Source of the DNA: Gemmatimonadota bacterium
Lineage (GTDB): Bacteria; Gemmatimonadota; Gemmatimonadetes; Gemmatimonadales; Gemmatimonadaceae
NCBI GenBank assembly: GCA_016712265.1
Contig: JADJRJ010000028.1
Location: 1,364,001 to 1,428,000, forward strand
DNA: 64,000 nt
Direction: 5' to 3'
Below, one piece after another: positions 50,225 to 59,660 of this stretch. Position 1 is the first letter of the stretch. The number at the start of each line of letters is the position of its first letter. The translations under genes were made by a program, and so were the position numbers. A model generated the notes under the pieces. That model had not been told where the DNA came from, made no database searches, and worked only from the letters and a program-made list of their open reading frames with translations.

Positions 50225-51146
50225 GGGAACGCTCGCGCTGGGGATCCAACTCCTGTGCGCGACCGCCCAGGCGCAGGAGGCCATGGAGGTGCGCGTTGAT
50301 GGGCAGTGGCAGCGGCTCTGGCAGGCCGCGGCAGCTCCGGCACGTTGGGTGGGGTGGCCCCCGTCGTGGGCCAGGGCTCTCGCGTGGGAGGACGCGGGGG
50401 CCGGGGTGGAGCGGGGGCGCCTCGACCTTCGGACGGCAGGCCGGGCGCGTCATGTCCGCGTGCACCTGGTTCGGGTGGACCCAGCCCGGGTGCGGCTGTC
50501 CCTGCACACCAACGTGGGCGATGAGGGGCTGCTGCCTGGCATGTCGAGGCCGCCCCGGGTGGCGCGGTGCTCGCGGTGAATGGTGGTCAGTTCGTGGACG
50601 ACCGGCCGTGGGGTTGGCTGGTCCACCGCGGGCGGGAGCTCCAGTCGCCGGGCACGGGGAGCCTTGCGATGGCGCTCGCCGTGGATTCGGCGGGAGGCGT
50701 CCACCTGCTGGGCCCGTCCGAGATCGAGGGGTGGCGGGGGAGGTGCGCGAGGCACTGCAGTCCTACCCGATGCTCCTGGACCAGGGTGGACGGGTGCCGG
50801 AGGCGGTCCTTGGCCTGGCGCCGGGGCTCGACGTCGGCCATCGCGACACCCGACTTGCCGTCGGGCTGCAACGGGACGGCAAGGTGCTCTTTGCACTCAC
50901 CCGCGTCGTCGTGTTCGGGCACGAGCTGGGGCCGTCTCCCTGGGGCTGACCGTGGGCGAGACGGCGGCGCTCATGGGCGCCGTTGGGGCCGATCGGGCGA
51001 TGATGCTCGATGGTGGGTTGTCCAGCCAGCTGCTCGCGCGTTCTGCCGCGGGGAGCTCGGACGTCTTCCGTGGGCTGCGTCGCGTCCCGCTTGGGATCGT
51101 TGGGGTCAGCGTCATGGAGGGTCATCCGCGACCTGGCCATCCCTGA
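50208..51146 (+). pseudogene. Phosphodiester glycosidase-like (NAGPA/DUF2233) protein, three frame breaks
   Basis: Four pieces in successive frames make one protein: signal and start (LALGIQLLCATAQAQ, TTG at 50208), then AVLAVNGGQFVDDRPWGWLV (from about 50560), then VAGEVREALQSYPMLLDQGG (from about 50735), then SLGLTVGETAALMGAVGADR with MMLDGGLSSQL (from about 50935). AVNGGQF, SYPMLL and LDGGLSS are marks of the phosphodiester glycosidase family, which cleaves GlcNAc-phosphodiester bonds. Each break is consistent with one missing base; two are in G runs (after GAGGGG near 50730 and CTGGGG near 50930). No in-frame stops occur between breaks, so sequencing error is as likely as true decay. Confidence 0.75.
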
Positions 51147-51170
51147 CACCAAATCGAGGTCTTGCCGGCA

Positions 51171-54100
51171 TCACGGCATCCGGACCTCAATCGATAGGAC
51201 GGCGACCGCGATTGGCGCTGGCGCCAATCCGCCGTCTCCGTGCTCGATAGTGTTACGGCGGACTTGGACGCTGATCTTCCCGGAGGAACGGACCAACTGG
51301 AGTTGCTCGACCGCGCGTTCCACAAGTTCGTTCCCGTCATCCCACCGGGGTGTGCCGATCACCCAGTTGGTAAGGGACATGATCCAGGAGCATGCCGGCT
51401 CGGCGTCGTGGGCGAAGATGAGGTAATAGACCCCAGGGGCTGAGGGGGCGCGCAGCGCAGCCGAATCGAGGCTGACCCGTCGCATGAGGTCCCGTGCCGG
51501 TGTGGCGAGAGGAACGACCGTCCAGTAGCCCTGCGCCGCGGGTTCCCACGAACGCGCCGCGCAGAGCGTGACGGAGGCCGCCACCCACGGGGAGCGGTAA
51601 GCGAGTTCGAGCCAGCCAGAGAGGTCTGCGCCCGGGCGCACGCTGATGATCGGGTCCTCCGGCCTCACGGCTTGCCCGCCAACGATTCCGCCAACGATGC
51701 GAAGCTGTGTCTGCAGGCCCGCCCCCACCTCAAGCACTTCGGTTCGCACCGACCGAAAACCGGGGCTGAAGAATTCGAGGACGTAGCGGCCATCCTGCGA
51801 GACGCCTAGTTCGGAAAACTGGGCTCGGCCGCCTAGCACTGGCCGCGTCGTGGGACCCAGGAGGTCGCCCGGCCCCTCGACCTTTTGCACGCGAACGCTG
51901 TCTGGCACGCCTGGGGCCCAGCGCCCGCGCATCCCTCGCAGCTCCACTGTGGGCGCAGGGGTTAGCGGGTTCGTAGGCAAGGGCTCGACCACGAGGGCCA
52001 GCGAAGGCTCCTCCTGACTCCATGCGGCCCAGGTTAATACACTGACTGCGAGGCACGCGACGAGCGACCAAAGGAGCCTGGTGCGACCGGCGCGACGGAA
52101 AAGCGAGTTTCGGCGCAATACCCGCCCGATGACGGGGTCCCGTGGGTCAAGGCAGAGGAGCTCCGCTGCGATGTGCCGCAGCGGACGAGGGTCGCGGCGG
52201 CTCCGCGCGAGCAAGGCGATGGTGGTCCCCACGCTTGCCAGAAGTTCCGCGTTGGCGTTGTGACGTGCATGACGAAAGGCGTGTCGCAACGCCCCAACGT
52301 CATCGGCGGCACGGCCCAACCAAGCCCGCGCCAGGGCGGAGTGGTCATTCGCCGGGTCGCCATCCCCTTCGAGCGCGGCCTCGCTGATGAGGTCATGGGC
52401 CACCTCGCAGTCCCCCCCGTCACAGGTGATCATGCCGTGATCGACCAGGACGTCGAGGTCGCGCGCCACGTCAGCAAGCGGCGTCGTGAGGGAATCCGCG
52501 AGGAGGTCACGCTTAAGTGGTGTGCCGGCTCGCGCGAGCATGCGGAGGACGCGCCGCGCCGTCGGAGGCAGCGCGGCCACCACCCGCCGGGTACCTGATC
52601 CGGTGTGCGCCAAGGCATCGCAGGCCCGTGGGTCACGAACCTCCCATACCTCCTCAACGATCGCAATGGTGTTGGTCTTCAGCAGATCCTGGAGCACGGC
52701 GAGGATTTCCTGCGGCACGCCTCCGCTTCCGGTGGCGACGGCATCCACAAGGACCGAAGCGGCGGGTGTCTTCGGAAGTGCGGCGATGTTCCCCAGCGCC
52801 ATCTCAACGTCCGAACGTGAAAGTCCCGCCAACACCACTGGCGATACTGACAGGCCGGACACCTCACGCCCGTGGGGCCGCGACCCAAGGACACAGAGGA
52901 GAGATCGCGTCGGCTCAAGTCGTTCCAAGGCGATCTGCAAGCACCAGATCGAGGCCTCGTCTCCCCAGTGCCAATCGTCAATCAGGAGGGCCAGCGGTGC
53001 CTCCTGCACCACGGCGTCCAACAAGCCAAACGTGGCCGTGCTCCGACGGCGCGTTTCCTCGCCCACGCCGCGCGACGCAGCCGCGTGGGGAAACCGGTCC
53101 TGAAGTGCGGGCGCGAGGGCAATCAGATCCGGCACGACATGAGGATCGACCGCGGCACTTCCGGCACTCTGTCCCAATGCCTGCACCACGTCGGCGAGCA
53201 GTGACCACTCCAACTCCCGCTCTCCACTGCGTGCACGAACGCCGATGACGCGTGCTCCCTCGGCCCTCAACCTTCCCCGCAACTCGCCAAGCAAGCGTGA
53301 CTTGCCGACGCCCGCGATCCCGCGGAGATCCACGATGCTCTTGTGCCCGGTCGCGGCGCGTTGCCAAAGCGCAAGCAGCGAGGCGAATTCCGTCTGACGA
53401 CCGACTAGTTCGAGCGTGAGGCCCACGCCTTGTCGTTGACGTGTCGGCTGTGGGCCCGGCAGCCGTCGCAAGAGGGCGACGGTCGCAGCCTCTGGATCCC
53501 GACCCTCCGCAGCGAGGAATTGGCGCAGCGCCTCCTGTTCGGACGCAACGGCAAGCCAATCCCCCGCGGCCCCAAGGGTCTGAAGCAGCAACCGCCACGA
53601 CGGCTCGCGGTCCGGATCTTCGTCGCGCATTCGGCGCGCCAGGTGAACGGCTTCCGCGGGTCGTCCGCGACGGTGTGCCTCGCGCACGAGTTCCTCCGTC
53701 GCGCGCAGGAAGGCCGCGCGGAGCCGCTCGCGCTCCCATCCTGCCCATTCTTCAAAGCGTCGGGTCCCAGGCTGGGCGAACGATCCCAGAAACGGCCCTG
53801 CATACAGGTGAACGACAGACGCGGCGTCTCCGCGATCGATCGCGTCGGAAAGGGTACCTCGGTCGGATGTGACGCTCTGGCCGAGTCGGATGGCCTCCTC
53901 CGTCGCGTCGAGCGCGAGATGCCCAAAACGGCGGCGGGTCGCGTAGACCAGCTGCCGCAGTGCGTTCCGTGCGTGCGTCGGATCCTTGTCGGACCACAGC
54001 ATGTCCAGGAGTTCGTCGCGCGAGGCCGCTCGCGCACGCGCGCCATCGAGGTAGGCCAGCAACGCGAGCACCTTGCCCCCGTCATAGCGCGTCACGTCGG

Positions 54101-54176
54101 CGGGGCCGCGAAGTTCAATCGCGGCCCCGCCGAGGGTGATGAGGTGAACGGTGTTTCCTGACGTGTGCTTTTTCAC
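51171..54176 (-). CDS. Membrane-anchored SARP/BTAD regulator with AAA ATPase and extracytoplasmic tail
   Basis: About 1001 residues from GTG 54176. Residues 10-90 are an OmpR-type winged helix (LITLGGAAIELRGP, KVLALLAYLDGAR, DELLDMLWSD, ARNALRQLVYATRRRF), followed by a BTAD helical domain to about 240. An AAA/STAND-type ATPase has Walker A GIAGVGKS near 286-293 and Walker B LALLIDDWHW near 395-405. A single membrane helix at about 701-719 (LLWSLVACLAVSVLTWAAW) leaves about 280 residues, beta-rich, beyond the membrane. Thus an ATPase transcription factor seems tied to the membrane with an outer sensor or anchor. The beta-propeller lipoprotein gene lies 19 bases upstream. Confidence 0.84.
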   Translation of the reverse strand: MKKHTSGNTVHLITLGGAAIELRGPADVTRYDGGKVLALLAYLDGARARAASRDELLDMLWSDKDPTHARNALRQLVYATRRRFGHLALDATEEAIRLGQSVTSDRGTLSDAIDRGDAASVVHLYAGPFLGSFAQPGTRRFEEWAGWERERLRAAFLRATEELVREAHRRGRPAEAVHLARRMRDEDPDREPSWRLLLQTLGAAGDWLAVASEQEALRQFLAAEGRDPEAATVALLRRLPGPQPTRQRQGVGLTLELVGRQTEFASLLALWQRAATGHKSIVDLRGIAGVGKSRLLGELRGRLRAEGARVIGVRARSGERELEWSLLADVVQALGQSAGSAAVDPHVVPDLIALAPALQDRFPHAAASRGVGEETRRRSTATFGLLDAVVQEAPLALLIDDWHWGDEASIWCLQIALERLEPTRSLLCVLGSRPHGREVSGLSVSPVVLAGLSRSDVEMALGNIAALPKTPAASVLVDAVATGSGGVPQEILAVLQDLLKTNTIAIVEEVWEVRDPRACDALAHTGSGTRRVVAALPPTARRVLRMLARAGTPLKRDLLADSLTTPLADVARDLDVLVDHGMITCDGGDCEVAHDLISEAALEGDGDPANDHSALARAWLGRAADDVGALRHAFRHARHNANAELLASVGTTIALLARSRRDPRPLRHIAAELLCLDPRDPVIGRVLRRNSLFRRAGRTRLLWSLVACLAVSVLTWAAWSQEEPSLALVVEPLPTNPLTPAPTVELRGMRGRWAPGVPDSVRVQKVEGPGDLLGPTTRPVLGGRAQFSELGVSQDGRYVLEFFSPGFRSVRTEVLEVGAGLQTQLRIVGGIVGGQAVRPEDPIISVRPGADLSGWLELAYRSPWVAASVTLCAARSWEPAAQGYWTVVPLATPARDLMRRVSLDSAALRAPSAPGVYYLIFAHDAEPACSWIMSLTNWVIGTPRWDDGNELVERAVEQLQLVRSSGKISVQVRRNTIEHGDGGLAPAPIAVAVLSIEVRMP

Positions 54177-54195
54177 CGTTCGCCGTGTCCGCCGG

Positions 54196-55266
54196 TCAGG
54201 GCAGGTGCCTGACCCAAATGTCGTCCTGCCAACCGTCAACACCGTGCCCGCTCACGAGGATGAGGCGCCGACGTGCCGCGTCAACATACAGTCCAGACAG
54301 GTAGCGTGCGCTTGGTTTGGGGCCGGCTTCCGGCACGAACTTCCAACTCACTGATGCAGAGGACGGGAGGCCAACACGCAGGTCATTTGAAGGTGTGGAA
54401 CACAGACCCGGGTCCGTGATTGGGGCGCATCCGCCGAACCGATACAGTCGACCCGTCCGCGTGTCGAACGCGAGAGCGCTCATGATGCGGGCATCGCTGT
54501 CGGTCGACGCGGGAATGAGCTTGCGCCAATTTCCGGAGCGCAGGTCGATCCCCCAGAGGTCGTCGTGGTTGCCAGGGGCTGTGCCAAGGCTGCGCTGTCC
54601 GAGATATGCTCGCATCCTTGAGGAGTCCACCGCGACCGAGGATGTGCCATTCCCAAACCGAGGCTCCGGTCGTGTCACGCTCGACGGTGGTTCCGACCAG
54701 TTGGTGCCGTCCCATTCCCACCACTGGTCCTTGAACGTCCCGAATCCATAGCCCCCGAATACGTTCAAGCGTTGCGTGAGTGGGTTGAAGAAACTGTACG
54801 CCTCGTAGAACTGGTCCTGATTACCCGCAACTCCTTCGGGCGACCAGGTCCCACCCGTGTCAGGAATGCTGTACACCTGTCCGAGGCCGTCCCAGTAGGT
54901 CAGGAGTCGTCTCCGAACGGCGTCGTGCACGAGCCGCCGATACTTGCCCTGCGGCCACTGATCCGCGCGAAGACGGCGCCACCGGTTGGTCTTGAGGGAG
55001 AATCCCCACAACTCTCCTGCACCGTAATCAGGCATGAACGCCGCAACCACCGCTTCCAGTCTCGCGACGTACGCGGAGGCATTGACGATCGTCGGGCCAC
55101 TGCCGCGCGCGGCGAGCTGCCTCCAATCGGAGGCCGAGGCCGGTGTTACGTCCAGCTCAGCCGATGCAACTTCCGTTGATAGGACCCGTGCACCCGTGTC
55201 ACCGGCGCATGCTGCCGCAAGCGCCGAACCTGCTGCCAGGCCGGCCAACCTTTTCCACCGCAACAT
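54196..55266 (-). CDS. Kelch-like beta-propeller lipoprotein
   Basis: 356 residues. Signal KRLAGLAAGSALAAACAG contains a lipobox. The mature protein has repeated GxWR/GxxW blocks with Gly-rich turns: YGAGELWGFSLKTNRWRRL, GYGFGTFKDQWWEWDGTNW, DDLWGIDLRSGNWRKLIP and TRTGRLYRFGGCAP, typical of kelch or galactose-oxidase-like propellers. It is likely surface- or periplasm-facing. It ends 19 bases before the membrane-anchored regulator's GTG start, so the two are probably cotranscribed and the lipoprotein may feed a signal to the regulator. That link is inference. Confidence 0.82.
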   Translation of the reverse strand: MLRWKRLAGLAAGSALAAACAGDTGARVLSTEVASAELDVTPASASDWRQLAARGSGPTIVNASAYVARLEAVVAAFMPDYGAGELWGFSLKTNRWRRLRADQWPQGKYRRLVHDAVRRRLLTYWDGLGQVYSIPDTGGTWSPEGVAGNQDQFYEAYSFFNPLTQRLNVFGGYGFGTFKDQWWEWDGTNWSEPPSSVTRPEPRFGNGTSSVAVDSSRMRAYLGQRSLGTAPGNHDDLWGIDLRSGNWRKLIPASTDSDARIMSALAFDTRTGRLYRFGGCAPITDPGLCSTPSNDLRVGLPSSASVSWKFVPEAGPKPSARYLSGLYVDAARRRLILVSGHGVDGWQDDIWVRHLP

Positions 55267-55401
55267 CCAGCCACCTCCGTTGATGAGTTACCTCCGCGAA
55301 GCGCGGGAGTGGCTGGAGTGTCGCTGCGGGGCGTCATTCCGCCGTTAGTTTCATGGCGGAGGCGCAACCCCAAGGGGGAGCGCCACTTGGGTGGTGCAGG
55401 G

Positions 55402-56140
55402 TCAGTTCGCCGGCCGGTCTTCCACGATCCAGCCATCCCGGACGGTGATGACCCTGGACCCGAACCGCGCGTTCTCCTCCGAGTGCGTCACCTGGACGAT
55501 CGTCGCGCCCGCCCGGTTGAGTTGCTGGAACAACTCCATAATTTCCCGCGCCTGCGACGAGTGGAGGTTCCCGGTCGGCTCGTCCGCCAAGAGCAATGAC
55601 GGCTTGGCGATCACCGCACGGGCCACGCCGACCAACTGCTGCTGACCGCCGCTCAGCTGCCGCGGATACAGGTCCTTCTTGCCCACGATCTGGAACCGGT
55701 CGAGCGCATCCCCACGATCGCCGCGCGCTCATCGCGCGGGACATCACGATACGACAACGGGACGTCGAGGTTTTCGGCCACGGTCAGGTCGTCCAGCAGG
55801 TGATACTGCTGGAAGACAAATCCGACATAGCGCCGATTGATCGCCAGGCGTTCCTTGTTGGCGAGCGCATGGATGGCGTGCTGGCGGAAGTGGAACTCAC
55901 CCGCCCACTGGCCATCGAACATCCCGAGGATCGCGAGGAGGGTCGACTTGCCCGCCCCCGACGGTCCCATGATCGTGATGAACTCGCCAGGCTGGATGTC
56001 GAAGGAGATGCGCCGCAAGACGTACGAGCGCCCGGCCGCCGTGTCGTAGTACTTCTCGATGCCGCAGGGGAGACGAGCGGGCCGACGTGCGGCGCCTCGT
56101 CGACGGGGAGGGCGGGCTTGCTGGTCTTGAAGAAGGCCAC
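55402..56140 (-). pseudogene. LolD/MacB-type ABC ATPase, broken by two frame changes
   Basis: Three frames give one ATPase: MAFFKTSKPALPVDEAPHVG (GTG at 56140), then GIEKYYDTAAGRSYVLRRI with Walker A GPSGAGKST and AINRRYVGFVFQQYHLLDD, then GKKDLYPRQLSGGQQQ with signature LSGGQQQ, Walker B LLLADEPTGNL and switch His in VTHSEE. The first break is near 56070, the second near 55705 where GTGGGGATG lacks one G of the expected GTGGGGGATG (giving AIVGDALDRFQIVGKK). No stop codons interrupt between breaks. With the missing bases it would be an intact exporter ATPase, about 245 residues, encoded after the permease in the MacB-like operon. Confidence 0.78.
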
Positions 56141-56233
56141 AGGTCAAACCGGATATCGGGAGACGGCAGGCGGCAGCATGCGCGCCGAGTCGGATAGCCT
56201 AGCTCGGACGCGTTGGATCAACAACATACCGGA

Positions 56234-58641
56234 CTACTCCGCGCGGAGCGCCTCCACGGGATCCACGCGCGTCGCGCGACGTGCCGGCACCGGGAGGCGA
56301 GGAGACCCACCAGCCCAAGGACGAGGGGCACCATGAGGAAGGTGAGCGGATCGGTGGCGCGGATCCCGTACAGCGTGCCGCGGAGCAGTTGGGCCAGCCC
56401 GAAAGCGGCAGGGACTCCGATGACGACCCCGAGCAGGATCAAGCGCGCGCCGCGCCAGGACCAACCCAAGGACGTCGCGTACGTGGGCGCCGAGTGCCAT
56501 GCGGACCCCGAGTTCCTGGTACGCTGCGCCACGCCGTACGACATCACGCCATAGAGGCCGATCGAGGCCAGCAGCAATGCGACGACCCCGAAGACCGCGA
56601 ACATGGCGCCATAGACGCGACCTCGAACATGCGATCGCGAATTACCCGATCCATCGAGAAGAGGCGGCTGATGGGCAAGTCGCGATCGAGGGACGCCACC
56701 GCACTCCTCACTGCGGTGACCGCGCTTTCCGGCGCTCCGTCGAGCCGGATCATGAAGGCGGCGTTTGTCGTCCATCCCTGATCCAGTGGCACGTAGACCT
56801 GCTCGAGGCGGGTGCGCTCCGTGAGCTTGCGAACCACGAGATTCGCGACCACCCCGACAATGGTGCGCGGAACGGTGTCTGATCCGACGTACAGACTCTG
56901 GCCGACGGGGTCACGCCCGGCCCACTCGCGCTCGGCGAGGGCCTGGGAGATCACGACGACGTTCGGTGCGCCGCGTCGATCGGCCGCCGTGAACTCGCGG
57001 CCACGCAGCAGCGGGGTCTCGACCGCGGCAAAGAAGCCTGGCGAGACGGCGTTCCACGTCGCCGTCGGGCGATCGCCTGGCGCCGCCTCGGAGCCGGGAA
57101 GGTGGTAGACGTCCGACATGCAGCACTCGCCGACCGGCAACCAGGCGGCCATGCCCACCGATCGTGTACCGGGCACCGAAGCCAGCACCCGCAGCAGTTC
57201 CCCGCGGGCCACGGCCCGGGCGCTGTCGTTCGCGTACCGTTCGCCGACGAGGGCCACGGAGCCGGTCAGCACGTTCGTGGTGGCAAAGCCGAGTTTGGCT
57301 TTCTGTGAGCGCAGGAAGCTCTGCACCATGAGGGCCGCGCCGGCGAGGAGGACCAGCGAGACCGAGTTGCGCAACCACCAGTCCGGAGCGCCAGCGACCC
57401 AGCGAGGCATGGGCGCTGCCGCCGCGCCCCCCGGCCTCACGTAGCGCGACGGCGAGGTCGGGGCGGGTGAGCGCGAGAGCGGGGACGATGCCGAAAATGA
57501 CCCCAGACACGACGGTGATGGCCGTCGCGAGCAGAAGCACCGTGCGGTCGACCTCGAAGTGCATGAAATACGGCACCTCGGTGGGCAGCCCCCAGCGGAT
57601 GAAGGCGTCCACCCCCCAGGTGCCGAGGAGGATTCCCGCGATGCCTCCAAGTACGGACAACATCACGCTCTCGGTCAGCAGTTGCACCACCAGGCGTCGG
57701 CGCGTTGCCCCCATGGAGAGCCGCACGGCGAGCTCGCGTTGGCGCGCTGATCCGCGGGCGAGCAGGAGGTTTGCCACGTTGGAGCAGGCGATCAGCAGCA
57801 CAAAGGCCACGGCGCCGACCATCGTATAGAAGATCGGGCCGACTTCGGCGGCGAGGTCGTCATTGGTCGGCAGGAGCCAGGCGCTCTTGGTGCGGTTCGT
57901 CTCGGGGAACCGGGTGGCGAGCGTGGCCATCGTCGCCTGGACCCCCTGTTCGGCCTGCGTGAGGCTCACGCCCGCGGCGAGTCGTCCGAGGAACTGCCAC
58001 GCGTGAAAGTCGCGGTTCGTTCGCTGGTCCGGCGTGGGCTCGGCGGGGAGCCAGAGGTCCTCCGTCTCAGGGAAGCGAACCCCCTCCTCCATCACCCCGA
58101 CCACGGTGTACGGAAGCCCGTTGATCGTGACGGCTCGACCCACCACCGAGGAATCGCCGCCGAACTTGCGCTGCCAGAGCCCATGTCCGAGGACGGCGGT
58201 GCGTCCCTCCAGCTCCTCGGCGTCCGTGAAGAAACGTCCGAGAGCCGGCTGGAAGCCGAGCATCGGAAGCAGGGCCGAGGTGACGCGCGCCCCCGAAACG
58301 CGCTCCGGTTCGGCCAGGTTGCCAACGTTCCACTGGCCCACGCGATAGAGACCGGTCGCGGCGAAGTGGTCGGTGGATGCCGCCCGGACGTCCTGGTAGT
58401 CGGTCCAGGACCAACTCGACCAGTTCTGCCGTGACTCCTCGGTGCGCCAGGTGTTCACGCGCATAACCCGGTCGGCGTCGCGATACGGCATGGGCCGCAG
58501 GAGCAGCGCATTGAACGGGCTGTAGACGAAGACGTTGGCCGCAATGCCTAACGCCATGCAGAGGACGGCGACGATCGTGAAGGCGGGCGAGCGCCCCAGC
58601 GATCGCAAGGCGAACCGCAGGTCCTGTCGCAGGGAGTCCAT
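56234..58641 (-). pseudogene. ADOP/MacB-type ABC permease, several frame breaks
   Basis: Intact from ATG 58641 to about 57375: MDSLRQDLRFALRSLGRSPA, MacB periplasmic core and FtsX helices (ACSNVANLLLARGSARQREL). Then frames change near 57375 (after GLVVAQL, resuming SLVLLAGAALMVQSFLR), near 56615 (DRMFE, then GRVYGAMFAVFGVVALLLAS), near 56530 (AQRT, then ELGVRMALGAHVRDV), near 56470 (back to ARLILLGVVIGVPA) and near 56280 (LLASR, then VPARRATRVDPVEALRAE and stop). Duplicated FtsX blocks and an N-terminal leader are features of the ADOP family. At least two breaks fit loss of one G in a G run. Either pseudogene or assembly error. Confidence 0.78.
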
Positions 58642-58644
58642 GGA

Positions 58645-58896
58645 TTACGAGGTCGGGGCCCCGCGGGGGGCGGGGCCGGTCAGGGCTGGACGAGCGCGGT
58701 CGTTCCGAGGGTGGTGGCCGCGCGGGGGGCGCACCGGCGCGGTGCTCCACGCCAAGGCAGCCACGATGCAGCACCCCAGCGCGGCGGCGACAATTGCCGC
58801 CCGCACAGGAGACAGTCGGTGCCCGGCAGCGGCCTGTTGGGCCGCTACCAGGGAGAGGTGCCGCGGCGGCGTGACGCGACGCGGCTCGGGCATCAC
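58645..58896 (-). CDS. Small single-pass membrane protein in the export operon
   Basis: 83 residues: GTG at 58896 overlaps the stop of the ATPase gene as GTGA, and the stop lies three bases before the permease ATG. One hydrophobic helix (RAAIVAAALGCCIVAALAW) is followed by a short Arg- and Pro-rich tail. No family is recognised. Tight packing on both sides supports it as a real gene, but no homologue can be shown here. Confidence 0.5.
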   Translation of the reverse strand: MMPEPRRVTPPRHLSLVAAQQAAAGHRLSPVRAAIVAAALGCCIVAALAWSTAPVRPPRGHHPRNDRARPALTGPAPRGAPTS

Positions 58897-59567
58897 GCGG
58901 GTGCGCCGGCCATCTCGTCGACCACGCGCCCATCAAAGAGGTGGATCTGGCGGTCGGCTTGACGCGAGTACCGCGGGTCGTGTGTGACCATGCAAATCGT
59001 CGCGCCACCGCGGTGCAGTTCGCGCAGCAGTTCCATCACGGCTTCGCCGTTGGTGGAGTCGAGGTTTCCCGTCGGCTCGTCCGCGAGCAGGATTGCCGGG
59101 TCGCCGGCGACGGCTCGTGCCACGGCTACACGTTGCTGCTGGCCGCCGGAGAGCTGCGACGGGTAGTGCTTCATGCGGTGCGACATCCCCACGCGCTCCA
59201 GCGCCTCCTGCACGCGCTTCTTGCGCTCGGCGGTCGCCATGCCACGGTATGTGAGCGGCAGCTCGACATTCTCGTAGACCGTGAGGTCGCCGATGAGGTT
59301 GAACGCCTGGAAGATGAAGCCGATCTGCCGGTTGCGGATCCGGGCGCGGTCGGCCGCAGACAGGTTGGAGACATTCTCGCCGCTCAGCATGTAAGTGCCG
59401 TCGGTCGGCGTGTCGAGCAGGCCAAGGATGGAGAGCAGCGTGGTCTTGCCGCATCCGGACGGTCCATTGATCGAGATGTACTCTCCGGGCCGAATTTCCA
59501 TGTGGATATCGGCGAGTGCGTGCGTCTCGACTTCGTCCGTGAAGAAGATCTTCTTGATCCCTTCCAT
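58893..59567 (-). CDS. LolD/MacB-type ABC transporter ATPase
   Basis: 224 residues. Walker A GPSGCGKTT, Q-loop FIFQAFNLIGDLTVYENVEL, signature LSGGQQQRVAVARAVAGDP, Walker B LLADEPTGNLDS, switch His in VTHDPRYSRQAD. Energises a MacB/ADOP-type exporter whose permease is encoded downstream. The ATG at 59567 starts at MEGIKKIFFTDEVETHAL. An ATG at 59601 would give MTAPSADALIR before it if a run of six C at 59589-59594 were five; this resembles the other homopolymer changes in this region. The overlap with the next small gene is GTGA. Confidence 0.93.
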   Translation of the reverse strand: MEGIKKIFFTDEVETHALADIHMEIRPGEYISINGPSGCGKTTLLSILGLLDTPTDGTYMLSGENVSNLSAADRARIRNRQIGFIFQAFNLIGDLTVYENVELPLTYRGMATAERKKRVQEALERVGMSHRMKHYPSQLSGGQQQRVAVARAVAGDPAILLADEPTGNLDSTNGEAVMELLRELHRGGATICMVTHDPRYSRQADRQIHLFDGRVVDEMAGAPA

Positions 59568-59660
59568 GCGAATGAGGGCGTCAGCGGAGGGGGGCGGTCA
59601 TCGGAGTGATGGGGGTTGCGGGTGTCTGGTAAGCTGCTGCGTTTCGCACGGGTCTGCCGT

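Larger units (their letters stand above)
5203..58553. repeat. Dispersed octamer CGTTAGGC, 17 copies, always along a gene
   Basis: Forward copies start at 5203, 6712, 11319, 12296, 12998, 13475, 21205, 24732 and 30115. Reverse copies (GCCTAACG) start at 8274, 9416, 13708, 16977, 19806, 31167, 45120 and 58546. Fifteen are in frame as xCG-TTA-GGC, encoding Leu-Gly; the copies at 13708 and 21205 hold CGT-TAG stops at overlapping convergent ends. All are read in the direction of a gene. Near-variants (GTTAGGT or GTTAGGA) at 1896, 6090, 11497 and 39553 were not counted. By base composition alone I estimate about two to three copies expected in 64 kb of both strands. Confidence 0.72.

Noticed and set aside
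5203..58553. TTA codons as a bldA-like developmental control
   Set aside because: TTA here is bound to a fixed octamer and found in ordinary metabolic genes, unlike the sparse regulatory use in Streptomyces.
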